A stretch of DNA of 48,953 nt from NCBI RefSeq assembly GCF_010367455.1, contig NZ_WRPR01000019.1, forward strand, positions 1 to 48,953, given 5' to 3'. This document shows positions 40,640 through 48,842 of this stretch, one piece after another. Source of the stretch: Candidatus Laterigemmans baculatus. Lineage in GTDB: Bacteria; Planctomycetota; Planctomycetia; Pirellulales; Pirellulaceae. The notes under the pieces were generated by a model. It was not told where the DNA came from, ran no database searches, and saw only the letters and a list, made by a program, of their open reading frames with translations. Positions within the stretch are counted from its first letter, which is position 1. Each line of letters starts with the position of its first letter. Made by a program: the position numbers and the translations under genes.

Positions 40640-40994
40640 TGCGACTCGCGGTAATACGGTCGTGTTTGGCGAATTCGGCATCCAGTCTTTGGAAGCCGGC
40701 TGGATCAAGGCCACCACGATCGAAGCGGGTCGTATTGCTGCTCAGCAGTACGTTCGCGGCGAAGGCAAGCTCTACATTCGGATCTTCCCCCACAAGTCGG
40801 TGACCAGCACCCCGCTGGAAACTCGAATGGGTAAAGGTAAGGGTGAGCCGGACTTCTGGGCCGCGACCGTCAAGCCGGGCACGATCCTTTACGAACTCAG
40901 CGGCGTGACTGAACAACAGGCCAAGGTCTGTTTTGCGCGACTTGCCAGCAAAATGCCGGTCAAGGTACGGTTTGTTCGTCGGCGGACGGCTTAA
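40578..40994 (+). CDS. rplP: 50S ribosomal protein L16
   Basis: A 138-residue L16. [59 protein letters not shown] and [18 protein letters not shown] are all conserved, which places the true start inside rpsC. The first ATG is 40578 (MALMPRR) and a second is at 40587; both lie within rpsC, so the overlap is 53-62 bp. GGAG lies about eleven bases before 40578. L16 helps position A-site tRNA. Confidence 0.97.
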   Translation: MALMPRRVKHRKSQRGRIKGSATRGNTVVFGEFGIQSLEAGWIKATTIEAGRIAAQQYVRGEGKLYIRIFPHKSVTSTPLETRMGKGKGEPDFWAATVKPGTILYELSGVTEQQAKVCFARLASKMPVKVRFVRRRTA

Positions 40995-41045
40995 CAGGCG
41001 TCGCCCGGCGATTATGTTTACGCAGGTTTGTGCACGCAGCGAAAT

Positions 41046-41264
41046 ATGAAAGTCAAAGAACTTCGCGAGATGAGCGACGAGCAGCTCGAACTGACCGTCA
41101 AAGACGCGTCGGAGAAGCAGTTCCGGCTTCGCTTCCAATCGCAATCCGAACGCCTCGATACTCCCAGCGAGATCCGCGCTAATCGGCGGTTGATCGCTCG
41201 CATCAAGACGATCCAGACCGAACGCGCCAAGGCCGCGCAAGCCGCCTCCGGCAGCGCTTCGTGA
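41046..41264 (+). CDS. rpmC: 50S ribosomal protein L29
   Basis: A 72-residue L29, the two-helix protein near the exit tunnel that contacts SRP and trigger factor. MKVKELREMSDEQLELTVKDASEKQFRLRFQ is the typical first helix and ANRRLIARIKTIQTER the second. A GTG at 41028 would add six residues, but the ATG at 41046 starts the conserved KVKELR motif. It is 51 bp after rplP. The last ten residues are an Ala/Ser extension. Confidence 0.95.
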   Translation: MKVKELREMSDEQLELTVKDASEKQFRLRFQSQSERLDTPSEIRANRRLIARIKTIQTERAKAAQAASGSAS

Positions 41265-41303
41265 CCCCGTCCACGCCGTCCACTTAGACACCGATTCACC
41301 GTT

Positions 41304-41693
41304 ATGCCGAAGCGCGTCCTCACCGGAACCGTGACCAGCGATAAGATGCTCAAGACCCGCCGGGTCGAGATCAATCGCGTGGTGCAGCACCCGAAGTACA
41401 AAAAGTTCATTCGCAGCCGAACCGTCTGCTACGCCCACGACGAAGACAATGAGTCGAACGCCGGGGACCTGGTCGAAATCATCGAGTCGCAACCGCTCAG
41501 CAAGCTGAAGCGGTGGCGGTTGGTGCGGGTCATCCAGAAGAGCACGGCGGTCGACCTCACGGCGCTGCGGGCAGCCCGCAAGGGAGCCAGCCAAGCGGAA
41601 GCCGAAGCGATCGAAGCGGCGCGGGCGGGTGACAGCGAAGGTGGGAACGTCGCCGGTGGCGCATCGGCAGAGAACAAGCCGGTAAGCGAATAG
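41304..41693 (+). CDS. rpsQ: 30S ribosomal protein S17 with C-terminal extension
   Basis: A 129-residue S17. The OB-fold core is residues 1-85: [60 protein letters not shown]. Bacterial S17 is usually about 85 aa; here about 44 Ala/Glu/Gly-rich residues follow, ending NKPVSE. The tail is low complexity and probably disordered on the ribosome surface. It ends 10 bp before rplN, the tightest spacing in the cluster apart from the rpsC-rplP overlap. Confidence 0.96.
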   Translation: MPKRVLTGTVTSDKMLKTRRVEINRVVQHPKYKKFIRSRTVCYAHDEDNESNAGDLVEIIESQPLSKLKRWRLVRVIQKSTAVDLTALRAARKGASQAEAEAIEAARAGDSEGGNVAGGASAENKPVSE

Positions 41694-41703
41694 AGATAAC
41701 GCC

Positions 41704-42072
41704 ATGATCCAACAAGAAACCCGGCTCGACGTAGCCGACAACACCGGCGCCCGCGAGGTGATGTGCATTAAAGTCCTGGGCGGCTCGCGGCGCCGCTTCG
41801 CCGGCCTCGGCGATGTGATCGTGTGCAGCGTCAAAAGCACGATTCCCGGGAGCGAAGTGAAAAAGAAGGCGGTCGTGCGAGCGGTGGTCGTCCGCGTCAA
41901 GCAGCCGACCCGCCGCCCCGATGGCAGCTACATCCGCTTCGACAGCAACGCCGTCGTGCTGATCGACAAGGACAAGAACCCCCGCGGCACCCGGATCTTC
42001 GGGGCGGTCGGTCGCGAGCTCCGCGATCGGGCGTTCATGAAGATCGTCAGCCTGGCGAACGAAGTCGTCTGA
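41704..42072 (+). CDS. rplN: 50S ribosomal protein L14
   Basis: A 122-residue L14 of standard length. It has [27 protein letters not shown], the GDVIVCSVK strand, [30 protein letters not shown] and the C-terminal [13 protein letters not shown]14 forms an intersubunit bridge and is the RsfS docking site. Ten bp after rpsQ, so probably translationally coupled. A 133-nt spacer with a strong hairpin follows. Confidence 0.98.
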   Translation: MIQQETRLDVADNTGAREVMCIKVLGGSRRRFAGLGDVIVCSVKSTIPGSEVKKKAVVRAVVVRVKQPTRRPDGSYIRFDSNAVVLIDKDKNPRGTRIFGAVGRELRDRAFMKIVSLANEVV

Positions 42073-42145
42073 GCGGCGGTTCCGAAGAGACAACCCGCAG
42101 CGAAAACCAGCGTGGCCCCCGGCCCGCTTTCGCCGCCCCCCACTG

Positions 42146-42166
42146 GTCGCCCCGAGATGGGGCGAC
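42146..42166 (+). promoter_or_regulatory. Stable hairpin in the rplN-rplX spacer
   Basis: GTCGCCCC (42146-42153) and GGGGCGAC (42159-42166) form a perfect 8-bp stem with a GAGAT loop, 40 nt before the rplX ATG. There is no T-tract, so a regulatory or processing structure is more likely than a terminator. In E. coli S8 regulates the spc operon near the rplE start; whether this hairpin binds S8 is unknown. Confidence 0.5.
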
Positions 42167-42205
42167 AAACCCGCAACACAGTCATTCCCGTTTGGATTCC
42201 GTTCG

Positions 42206-42553
42206 ATGTTGATCCGCATTGACGACCAGGTCGTCGTGATCGCCGGTGCCAGCAAAGGCACTCGTGGAAAAGTTCTGAAGGTCGACCGCGAAAAGAACAA
42301 GGTCGTCGTCGAAGGAGCTGGGCGAGTGTGGAAGCATGTTCGCCGCAGCCAAAAAAACCCGCAGGGCGGGCGGTTGAACGTCGAGATGCCGATCGACGCT
42401 TCGAACGTGATGGTGATCTGTCCCAAGACCAACCAGCCGACGCGGGTCGGGGTCCGGTACTTGGAAGACGGCAGCAAGGAACGTTACGCCAAGAAGAGCG
42501 GAGCGTCGCTCGGGCAGATCAGCCCGCCGCGTGCCGCCTACGCGGCCAAGTAG
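42206..42553 (+). CDS. rplX: 50S ribosomal protein L24
   Basis: A 115-residue L24 with the KOW motif near the N-terminus (DQVVVIAGASKGTRGKVLKVDREKNKVVVEG) and the RKHVRRSQ-like loop followed by NPQGGRLNVEMPIDASNVMVICP. It is an early assembly protein of the 50S subunit. The N-terminal MLIRIDD and the C-terminus with about ten extra residues are slightly different from the E. coli form. The ATG at 42206 is 133 bp after rplN. Confidence 0.97.
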   Translation: MLIRIDDQVVVIAGASKGTRGKVLKVDREKNKVVVEGAGRVWKHVRRSQKNPQGGRLNVEMPIDASNVMVICPKTNQPTRVGVRYLEDGSKERYAKKSGASLGQISPPRAAYAAK

Positions 42554-42630
42554 AGCGGGCCGCCCCGCCGCTCGACTCTGCCTCTCCCATTTGAATCGAA
42601 ACCAGACAACGCGACACGGACCCTGCCCCG

Positions 42631-43209
42631 ATGGCACTGCCAGAAATCCCCCGGCTCCAGACCAAGTATCTCGAAGAGGTGCGTCCCGCCTTGGTCGAGA
42701 GATATGGCTACAAAAACCCGCACCAAGTCCCCCGCCTGCAGAAGATCACCCTCAACATGGGTGTCGGCGAAGCGGTCGGCGACAAAAAGGTGCTGGACAC
42801 CGCCGCCTCGGCGATCGCCGACATCACCGGCCAACGCCCGGTGCTCACGGTCGCTCGCAAATCGATCGCCGGTTTTCGGCTTCGCGAGGGGATGCCGATC
42901 GGCTGCATGGTGACGCTTCGCCGCCAGCGGATGTACGAGTTCATGGATCGCCTGATCTCGATCGTGCTGCCGCGTGTCCGTGACTTCCGCGGAATCAGCC
43001 GCAAGGCGTTCGACGGCCGCGGCAACTACAGCCTCGGCTTGGCCGAGCAGCTGGTGTTTCCGGAGCTGAACCCGGACAAATACACCAAGCCGCAGGGCAT
43101 GAACATCGCCTTCGTGACCACCGCGCTGACCAACGACGAAGGACGCGACCTGCTCGAGTTGATGGGCATGCCGTTCCGCCACGTTCAGAAGAAAACGGAT
43201 GCCGCGTAG
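42631..43209 (+). CDS. rplE: 50S ribosomal protein L5
   Basis: A 192-residue L5 (about 180 usual). [46 protein letters not shown], the [29 protein letters not shown] segment and [23 protein letters not shown] are conserved. L5 binds 5S rRNA and P-site tRNA. ATG at 42631; 77 bp after rplX. Confidence 0.98.
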   Translation: MALPEIPRLQTKYLEEVRPALVERYGYKNPHQVPRLQKITLNMGVGEAVGDKKVLDTAASAIADITGQRPVLTVARKSIAGFRLREGMPIGCMVTLRRQRMYEFMDRLISIVLPRVRDFRGISRKAFDGRGNYSLGLAEQLVFPELNPDKYTKPQGMNIAFVTTALTNDEGRDLLELMGMPFRHVQKKTDAA

Positions 43210-43276
43210 GCACCAGCAGACAGTTTTTATCCACACATCAATTCCGGCCTAAACCAGAACCGACAGGTACCGACGC

Positions 43277-43462
43277 GTGGCCAGCAAGTCCAAGATCGCG
43301 AAAGCAAAACGTACACCCAAGTTTTCGTCGCGGCGTGAAAGCCGCTGCCAGATTTGTGGGCGCCCGCGGGCCGTGTACCGCAAGTTTGGTCTTTGCCGGA
43401 TCCATTTCCGCGAGCTGGCCAACGCCGGCTTGATCCCCGGTGTCCGTAAGGCCAGCTGGTAG
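43277..43462 (+). CDS. rpsN: 30S ribosomal protein S14, zinc type with Cys3His site
   Basis: A 61-residue S14 of the short zinc-ribbon (type Z) class. The core is C24-x2-C27-G-R-P-R..R-K-F-G-L-C40-x2-H43-F-R-E and the C-terminus [11 protein letters not shown] is standard. Type Z proteins usually have four cysteines (C-R-I-C-F); here the fourth ligand is histidine (codon CAT at 43403-43405), which could still bind zinc. GTG start at 43277. The gene lies between rplE and rpsH as usual. Confidence 0.96.
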   Translation: MASKSKIAKAKRTPKFSSRRESRCQICGRPRAVYRKFGLCRIHFRELANAGLIPGVRKASW

Positions 43463-43482
43463 AGAAAGGGGAGCCCACCGCC

Positions 43483-43884
43483 ATGATGACCGATCCAATT
43501 GCCGACATGCTGACGCGGATTCGCAACGCCGTTCGCGTCGAACGCCCCTTTGTGGATATCCCCGCCAGCCGTGTCAAACGCGGTATCGCCGAGGTTCTCA
43601 AACGCGAAGGCTTTATCTGGGACTACGAGGAAGTGCAGGAAGAGGGCGCGCCGGTGGCAGTGCTCCGCCTGGAACTGAAGTACGGCCCCAATGGCGAGCA
43701 GATCATCCAGTCGATCCGCCGTCGCAGTAAGCCCGGACGCAGGCTGTACGCTCGCAGCCGCGAACTCCGCCCAGTCCTCGGCGGACTCGGAATCAGCATT
43801 ATCAGCAGCAGCCAGGGCGTGATCAGCGATCGCGAAGCCCGCACGAAAAACCTCGGTGGTGAAGTGCTGTGCGAGGTGGCGTAA
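43483..43884 (+). CDS. rpsH: 30S ribosomal protein S8
   Basis: A 133-residue S8, standard length. MTDPIADMLTRIRNA at the N-terminus, IPASRVKRGIAEVLKREGFI, RRRSKPGRRLYARSRELRPVLGGLGISIISSSQGVISDREAR and the final GGEVLCEV are conserved; the family usually ends C-x-V/I-W, here C-E-V-A. S8 is a primary 16S rRNA binder and the translational repressor of spc in E. coli. Twenty bp after rpsN, with GGGGAG upstream of two successive ATG codons. Confidence 0.98.
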   Translation: MMTDPIADMLTRIRNAVRVERPFVDIPASRVKRGIAEVLKREGFIWDYEEVQEEGAPVAVLRLELKYGPNGEQIIQSIRRRSKPGRRLYARSRELRPVLGGLGISIISSSQGVISDREARTKNLGGEVLCEVA

Positions 43885-43991
43885 GTCGCCGGTCGACTCT
43901 CTCCCACGCACAGCCGCTTCGCGTACCACCAACCACGCCAGCGCGGCGGCGGTCCGTTTACGATCAAATATTTATTCTGTAGCAGCCAGTC

Positions 43992-44537
43992 ATGAGCCGC
44001 ATCGGTCAAAAACCTGTCAAGATTGTCGGCGGAGCCAAGGTTTCCGTCTCGAATCGGACCATCAATGTCGAAGGTCCGAAGGGCAAGCTCGCGTTTGAGC
44101 ACCGTCCGGAAGTCTCCGTGGCTGTGGACGATGCGGCTAACGAAGTCACCGTCTCCCGCCGCGACGACGAGCGCGAATCGCGGGCCTTCCACGGGCTGAC
44201 CCGAGCGATCGTCGCCAACATGATCGTCGGCGTGACCGAGGGCTACGAACGGAAGCTCGAAGTGGTCGGCGTCGGTTACCTCGCCTCGATCCAAAGCGGC
44301 ACGCTCCAGCTCCGCGTCGGGTTCGCCAACGAACTGCAAGTCAAAATCCCGTCGGACCTCGACGTGACCTGCCCCGACCAGACCCACATCACCGTCAAGG
44401 GCTGCGACAAGCAGCGGGTCGGCCAGTTCGCCGCCCAGGTCCGCTCGCTCCGCAAGCCCGAACCCTACAAGGGCAAGGGGATCCGCTACCAGGGCGAGCA
44501 GGTCAAGCTCAAGCCTGGTAAGGCAGCCTCCAAGTAA
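43992..44537 (+). CDS. rplF: 50S ribosomal protein L6
   Basis: A 181-residue L6 with both duplicated domains: MSRIGQKPVKIVGGAKVSVSN and GPKGKLAFEHRPEV in the first; GYERKLEVVGVGYLASIQSGTLQLRVGF, IKGCDKQRVGQFAAQ-like and RKPEPYKGKGIRYQGEQV in the second. It sits near the sarcin-ricin loop. ATG at 43992; 107 bp after rpsH, where no strong structure is seen. Confidence 0.98.
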   Translation: MSRIGQKPVKIVGGAKVSVSNRTINVEGPKGKLAFEHRPEVSVAVDDAANEVTVSRRDDERESRAFHGLTRAIVANMIVGVTEGYERKLEVVGVGYLASIQSGTLQLRVGFANELQVKIPSDLDVTCPDQTHITVKGCDKQRVGQFAAQVRSLRKPEPYKGKGIRYQGEQVKLKPGKAASK

Positions 44538-44654
44538 TTCCGCGGGGCTCTCGAGCACCGACGCTACCTTCCGACCGCAGGGCGGGGAGCCACCGCCCCG
44601 ACCTTTCCAAGCCATCCTTCCAAAATCGATCAGCGCCGTTAGATTGGTGCCGCT

Positions 44655-45023
44655 ATGGACAAGAACAAGAAACTCAACGAGCAGCGGACGCGCCGGCGTC
44701 ACCATGTTCGCAAGCCGCTGCGTGGAACCCCGGATCGGCCGCGGCTCTCGGTCGAGCGAACGCTCAAGCATTTCGCTTGCCAGCTGATCGACGACACCGC
44801 CGGACGGACGATCTGCGCGGCCAGCACCCGCCAAGCCGACCTCAAGGGGTCGATCCAAAACGGCGGTAACTGCGACGCAGCCGCCGCCGTCGGCAAGAAG
44901 CTGGCGGAACTCGCTCAGGCCGCCGGCGTCACCGCCGTCCGCCTCGACCGTGGCCACAATCGCTATCACGGCCGCGTCAAGGCGTTCGCCGACGCGGCTC
45001 GCGAAGGCGGGCTGCAGTTCTAG
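44655..45023 (+). CDS. rplR: 50S ribosomal protein L18
   Basis: A 122-residue L18, the 5S rRNA binder. [26 protein letters not shown], the [10 protein letters not shown] segment, [25 protein letters not shown] and the conserved end ([21 protein letters not shown]) are present. It follows rplF by 117 bp; a GGGCGG/CCGCCC stem (about 44580-44602) lies in that gap. ATG at 44655. Confidence 0.97.
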   Translation: MDKNKKLNEQRTRRRHHVRKPLRGTPDRPRLSVERTLKHFACQLIDDTAGRTICAASTRQADLKGSIQNGGNCDAAAAVGKKLAELAQAAGVTAVRLDRGHNRYHGRVKAFADAAREGGLQF

Positions 45024-45066
45024 TCGCTTCCCTTTCAATCAATCCAACGCTCGTAGGAAAGTTATC

Positions 45067-45555
45067 GTGTCGACCACCTTACAACAGGGCGACTTGCTCG
45101 ACCGCGTCGTCAAGATCAAGCGCTGTGCTGCGGTCGTAAAAGGCGGTCGCCGATTCAGTTTCGCCGCGATGGTCGTCGTCGGCGACGGCAAAGGACGCGT
45201 CGGCTGGGGCTATGGCAAAGCCAACGAAGTCCCCCCCAGCGTCAGCAAGGGCCAGAAGCAAGCCTCCCGCAGCATGATCGAAGTGCCGCTGGTCGAAGGC
45301 AGCATCCCGCACCAGGTGTGGGGCCAGTTCGGTGCGGCTCGCGTGCTCCTCCTGCCGGCCGGTGCCGGTACCGGTATCATCGCCGGCCAAGCGGTGCGTG
45401 CCGTCTGCGAAGCCTGCGGGATCCACGACATTCTGACCAAGAGTTACGGAACCAATAATCCGGTCACTCTGGTCAAGGCGACGATCGACGCGCTCAGCAA
45501 ACTGCGGACGCGGGAAACCATCGCCGCGCTGCGTGGCGTCGACCTGGATATCTAA
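45067..45555 (+). CDS. rpsE: 30S ribosomal protein S5
   Basis: A 162-residue S5. [101 protein letters not shown] are all family hallmarks. S5 ensures decoding fidelity and helicase function at the mRNA entry. Start chosen: GTG at 45067 ([14 protein letters not shown]) preceded by AGGAAAG; the frame is open back to 44950 within rplR but that part is not S5-like. Confidence 0.97.
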   Translation: MSTTLQQGDLLDRVVKIKRCAAVVKGGRRFSFAAMVVVGDGKGRVGWGYGKANEVPPSVSKGQKQASRSMIEVPLVEGSIPHQVWGQFGAARVLLLPAGAGTGIIAGQAVRAVCEACGIHDILTKSYGTNNPVTLVKATIDALSKLRTRETIAALRGVDLDI

Positions 45556-45620
45556 GTCGTCGGCGTCGCCGATTGCTCTCCTTCGCAATTGAAACCCATT
45601 CATTTATAGAATCCGTAGCC

Positions 45621-46121
45621 ATGCAACTCGACGATGTCCATCGCGGGATAAATAAGAATAAGAAGCGCCGCCGCATCGGCCGAGGCCAAGGCTCGGGTTA
45701 CGGCAAGACCGCCGGCCGCGGCCACAAGGGTCACAAGAGCCGCAGCGGTTACAGCCGCAAGCCCAACTTCCAGGGCGGGGCGATGCCGATGTTCCGTCGG
45801 ATCCCGAAGCGAGGTTTCAACAACCAGTTCGCTCGGACGATCTTCGCGGTCAACGTCGGCGACCTCGACAAGGCGTTTGAGGACGGCACCGAGGTTACCC
45901 TCGAGCTGCTCGCCCAGCGGGGCCTCGCCACCGGGATGTTCGACGAGCTGAAGATCCTCGGCGACGGCGAGCTGACCAAGAAGCTCACCGTCAGCGCCCA
46001 TCGGTTCAGCAAGAGCGCTGAGGAGAAGATCACCTCCGCCGGAGGGACGGTCAACAAGCTGGTTGCTCGCCGCACGCCCGATGAACGCGTCGCCGCTCTC
46101 AAGGCGGAAGCTCAGGGCTAG
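45621..46121 (+). CDS. rplO: 50S ribosomal protein L15
   Basis: A 166-residue L15, longer than usual (about 145). The Gly/Arg/Lys-rich N-terminus ([28 protein letters not shown]), the [17 protein letters not shown] motif and the C-terminal L15e-like globular domain ([28 protein letters not shown]) are clear. The ATG at 45621 (MQLDDVHRG) was preferred over an upstream in-frame start at 45573. The C-terminal 20 residues beyond the usual end are charged. A 165-nt spacer follows before secY. Confidence 0.97.
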   Translation: MQLDDVHRGINKNKKRRRIGRGQGSGYGKTAGRGHKGHKSRSGYSRKPNFQGGAMPMFRRIPKRGFNNQFARTIFAVNVGDLDKAFEDGTEVTLELLAQRGLATGMFDELKILGDGELTKKLTVSAHRFSKSAEEKITSAGGTVNKLVARRTPDERVAALKAEAQG

Positions 46122-46286
46122 GCTCGCCGCTCCGCCGGAAGCGAGGAATCTCTCTCGCTCCGCTCGACGAATCCCAGTACATTTCAGCGGCGATCCCAAA
46201 CCGATCGCCGTTTTTACTTGCCAGCCGCTTCGGCGAATCTCGCCGCCGCATTCTCTCTCGGTCCCCAACGTGGACGTGAGTTGTTT

Positions 46287-47660
46287 ATGTTCGAAAAACT
46301 TCGCATCATTTTTTCGATCCCTGAACTGCGGCTGAAGATTCTGATCACGCTCGCGCTACTAGCCCTCTATCGGATCGGATTTCATATTCCGCTGCCGATG
46401 ATGAACGCGATCCCCGAAACATCGGCTGGCGAGGGAGGAGCCTCGGAGTTCTTTGAAAAGGTCAGCCTGTTCGCCGCCTCCGACCTGCGGCAGGCCACGA
46501 TCTTCGGTCTCGGGATCATGCCGTACATTTCCGCCTCGATCATTTTCCAGTTGCTCGGCAGCGTCTGGAAACCGATCGAAGAGCTGCGGAAGGAAGGTGA
46601 GGCGGGCCGCAAGAAGATCAATGAATACACCCGCTACCTGACCGTGGCCATCTGCTTGGTCCAAAGCTGGATGTATCTGCGGTTTTTCATCATGGCCGGG
46701 GCAGCCGGGGCCAGTAAGGTAAACCCTGACTTCTTTGCCGCCGGGACCGATACGCTCGCCTTTGGCTGGCAGATCGTCGCGGTGCTCGTGATGACCTGCG
46801 GGACCGTGTTCCTGATGTGGGTCGGTGAGCAGATCGACGAGTACGGGATCGGCAACGGGATCAGTCTGCTGATCATGGCCGGGATTCTCGCTCAGATGCC
46901 CCAGGCTCTGTTCGAGTTGGTCCGCAACATGGAGCCGAAGCTGGTCGGTTTGGCCAAGGGAACGGTCGGCGTCGAGACCCTGATCATCCTGATCGTCCTG
47001 TTCATATCCGTTGTCTTTGGGGTCGTGTTTATCACCCTCGGGCAGCGGCGAATCCCGACGCAGAGCGCCAAGTTCACCCGTGGCCGTCGCGTCTACGGCG
47101 GGACGCGCCAGTTTCTGCCGCTGCGGATCAACCAGGCGGGCGTGATGCCGATTATTTTCGCCAGCAGTCTGCTGATGATCCCCGGTGTCTTGTTCGGATT
47201 CCTCGCCGGCTGGGCCGAGACCGACAGCACGACGTTCCGAACGTTGACCGGTCTGAGCACGTTGATGAGCAGCGGAACCAGCTTCATCTACAACTTGCTG
47301 TACGTCGCCCTGATCTTCTTCTTCTGCTATTTCTGGACGGCGATCACCTTCAATCCTAAGGAGATGTCGGACCAGTTGCGGGAGTCGGGAACCTTCATTC
47401 CGGGGCACCGGCCGGGTCGGCGGACTTCGGATTATCTCGAGAAAGTGATGGTGCGAATCACCTACGTCGGCGCAGCTTTCTTGGCGATTGTTGCGATCGT
47501 TCCCACGATCGTTTACAGTTCGCTCGGCGTCTCCTATTCGATTGCCGGCTTCTATGGCGGCACCGGATTGCTGATCGCCGTGAGTGTGGCCTTCGACCTG
47601 ATTCAGAAGATCGACAGTCACTTGGTGATGCGGAACTATCGTGGCATGCTAGAGAACTAG
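46287..47660 (+). CDS. secY: Protein translocase channel subunit SecY
   Basis: A 457-residue polytopic inner-membrane protein with ten hydrophobic segments, the SecYEG channel subunit. Conserved SecY stretches include LALLALYRIGFHIPLP, ATIFGLGIMPYISASIIFQLL, GNGISLLIMAGI, the cytoplasmic loop GQRRIPTQSAKFTRGRRVYGG with its basic residues for SecA/ribosome contact, LPLRINQAGVMPIIFASSLL, and GHRPGRRTSDYLEKVMVRITYVGA. The frame is open from 46218, but the ATG at 46287 (MFEKLRIIFSIPELR) is the usual start. In the canonical place after rplO. Confidence 0.98.
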   Translation: MFEKLRIIFSIPELRLKILITLALLALYRIGFHIPLPMMNAIPETSAGEGGASEFFEKVSLFAASDLRQATIFGLGIMPYISASIIFQLLGSVWKPIEELRKEGEAGRKKINEYTRYLTVAICLVQSWMYLRFFIMAGAAGASKVNPDFFAAGTDTLAFGWQIVAVLVMTCGTVFLMWVGEQIDEYGIGNGISLLIMAGILAQMPQALFELVRNMEPKLVGLAKGTVGVETLIILIVLFISVVFGVVFITLGQRRIPTQSAKFTRGRRVYGGTRQFLPLRINQAGVMPIIFASSLLMIPGVLFGFLAGWAETDSTTFRTLTGLSTLMSSGTSFIYNLLYVALIFFFCYFWTAITFNPKEMSDQLRESGTFIPGHRPGRRTSDYLEKVMVRITYVGAAFLAIVAIVPTIVYSSLGVSYSIAGFYGGTGLLIAVSVAFDLIQKIDSHLVMRNYRGMLEN

Positions 47661-47749
47661 TTTGCTTTCTTGCTACAGCGGCGGGTAACGTGAGCCGACT
47701 CGCAGCGGATAATCAGCCTAACGCCGTCGTTTCTGGGGCCAAGCCTTCG

Positions 47750-48322
47750 ATGCGGATCGTGTTTATCGGACCGCCCGGGGCCGGCAAGGGTACGCAGTGC
47801 AAACGGCTGACGGAGTTCCTGGGGATCCCCCACCTCTCGACTGGCGATATGCTCCGCCAGACTCGCCGCCAGGATTCGGCCCTCGGCCGCCTGGTTGCCG
47901 AGCATCTTGATACCGGGCGGCTCGCCCCCGATTATCTCGTGATGCGGATCGTGACCAACCGGATCCGACAGCCCGACTGCAAAGGGGGCTGCCTGTTCGA
48001 CGGTTTCCCGCGGACGATCATCCAGGCCCAATTGCTCGACGAGCACCTCGCGGAGAAGGAAGACCGAGTCGATATGGTGCTCGACTTGGCCGTTCCCCAG
48101 GAGGAACTCGTCAAGCGGATGCTGCATCGGGCGAAGATCGAGAACCGCAGCGACGATACCCCCGATACGATCGACGCGAGACTTCGCGTCTTCTATACGC
48201 AGACGGCGCCGCTGCTGACGTACTACGCCGATCAGGGGAAGCTGGAGACGATCGACGGGATGCGCAGCCCCGATGATGTCTTCGAGGATATCCGCCAGCG
48301 AGTGCTGGCGAAGCGCGGTTGA
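47750..48322 (+). CDS. adk: Adenylate kinase, short LID-less type
   Basis: A 190-residue nucleoside monophosphate kinase converting AMP and ATP to two ADP. The P-loop GPPGAGKGTQ starts at residue 8. LSTGDMLRQ is the AMP-binding region, FDGFPRT the conserved arginine motif and RVDMVLDL the Walker B-like strand. Between about 140 and 160 only a short loop (AKIENRSDDTPDTIDARL) replaces the 30-residue LID, so it is the short form. The ATG at 47750 gives the family start MRIVFIG; a GTG at 47690 in the same frame would add 20 residues and cannot be excluded. Confidence 0.93.
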   Translation: MRIVFIGPPGAGKGTQCKRLTEFLGIPHLSTGDMLRQTRRQDSALGRLVAEHLDTGRLAPDYLVMRIVTNRIRQPDCKGGCLFDGFPRTIIQAQLLDEHLAEKEDRVDMVLDLAVPQEELVKRMLHRAKIENRSDDTPDTIDARLRVFYTQTAPLLTYYADQGKLETIDGMRSPDDVFEDIRQRVLAKRG

Positions 48323-48368
48323 ACGAAGCAACCGCCTGCGGTCCTTCGCGATCGGCAAGGGGTTGGAA

Positions 48369-48842
48369 ATGGCGGATCCCAAAGGGGACAAGCTGCTCGT
48401 CAACGTGGCGGCGTCCGAAGCTCGCCGGCGGCTCAAGGGTTTTGGCCACGGGGTTCGCAAAATCCAAAGCGCCGGGCGGAACCAGGCGCTTGTCATCCAC
48501 ACCGCCACCGATCGCCATCTGGCGGAGCTCGAGTCCCAGTTCGCCGACGTCGGTTTCACCAGTGGCGAAGGGGGGCTGAGCGAGCCCGTTGCCAACCTGC
48601 GAAATCTCGGAGCCACAGGTGCGCAGTGGCTGCGTGACGCCGGCGTGCGGAGCCGCGCCGATGCCGAGCAACTCGGTCCGGTCCTGGTCTACCGGATGGT
48701 CGAACAGCGTCACCCGGAAGCACGCCTGCATTTTCTCTATGCGCTGGCCGCCGGCCTGCAAGACCGCGCTGTGAATGAGCTGAGCGAAGCAGAAAAAGCG
48801 CAGCTCCGCGCGCAGCTGGATTCGCCATCCGCCGGACGCTAG
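48369..48842 (+). CDS. TfoX C-terminal domain protein
   Basis: A 157-residue protein. Residues about 78-150 match the TfoX C-domain: V-A-N-L-R-N-L-G-A-T-G-A-Q-W-L-R-D-A-G-V, then A-E-Q-L-G-P-V-L-V-Y and LHFLYALAAGLQ. The N-terminal about 75 residues (VNVAASEARRRLKGFGHGVRKIQSAGRNQALVIH) are not the usual TfoX N-domain and I do not recognise them. TfoX proteins regulate competence in some gamma-proteobacteria; the isolated C-domain is a helix-hairpin-helix-like unit found in many proteins, so no competence role should be inferred. The frame is open from 48273; the ATG at 48369 has GG-rich sequence upstream and starts after adk. In other bacteria map/infA often follow adk; here they do not. Confidence 0.78.
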   Translation: MADPKGDKLLVNVAASEARRRLKGFGHGVRKIQSAGRNQALVIHTATDRHLAELESQFADVGFTSGEGGLSEPVANLRNLGATGAQWLRDAGVRSRADAEQLGPVLVYRMVEQRHPEARLHFLYALAAGLQDRAVNELSEAEKAQLRAQLDSPSAGR

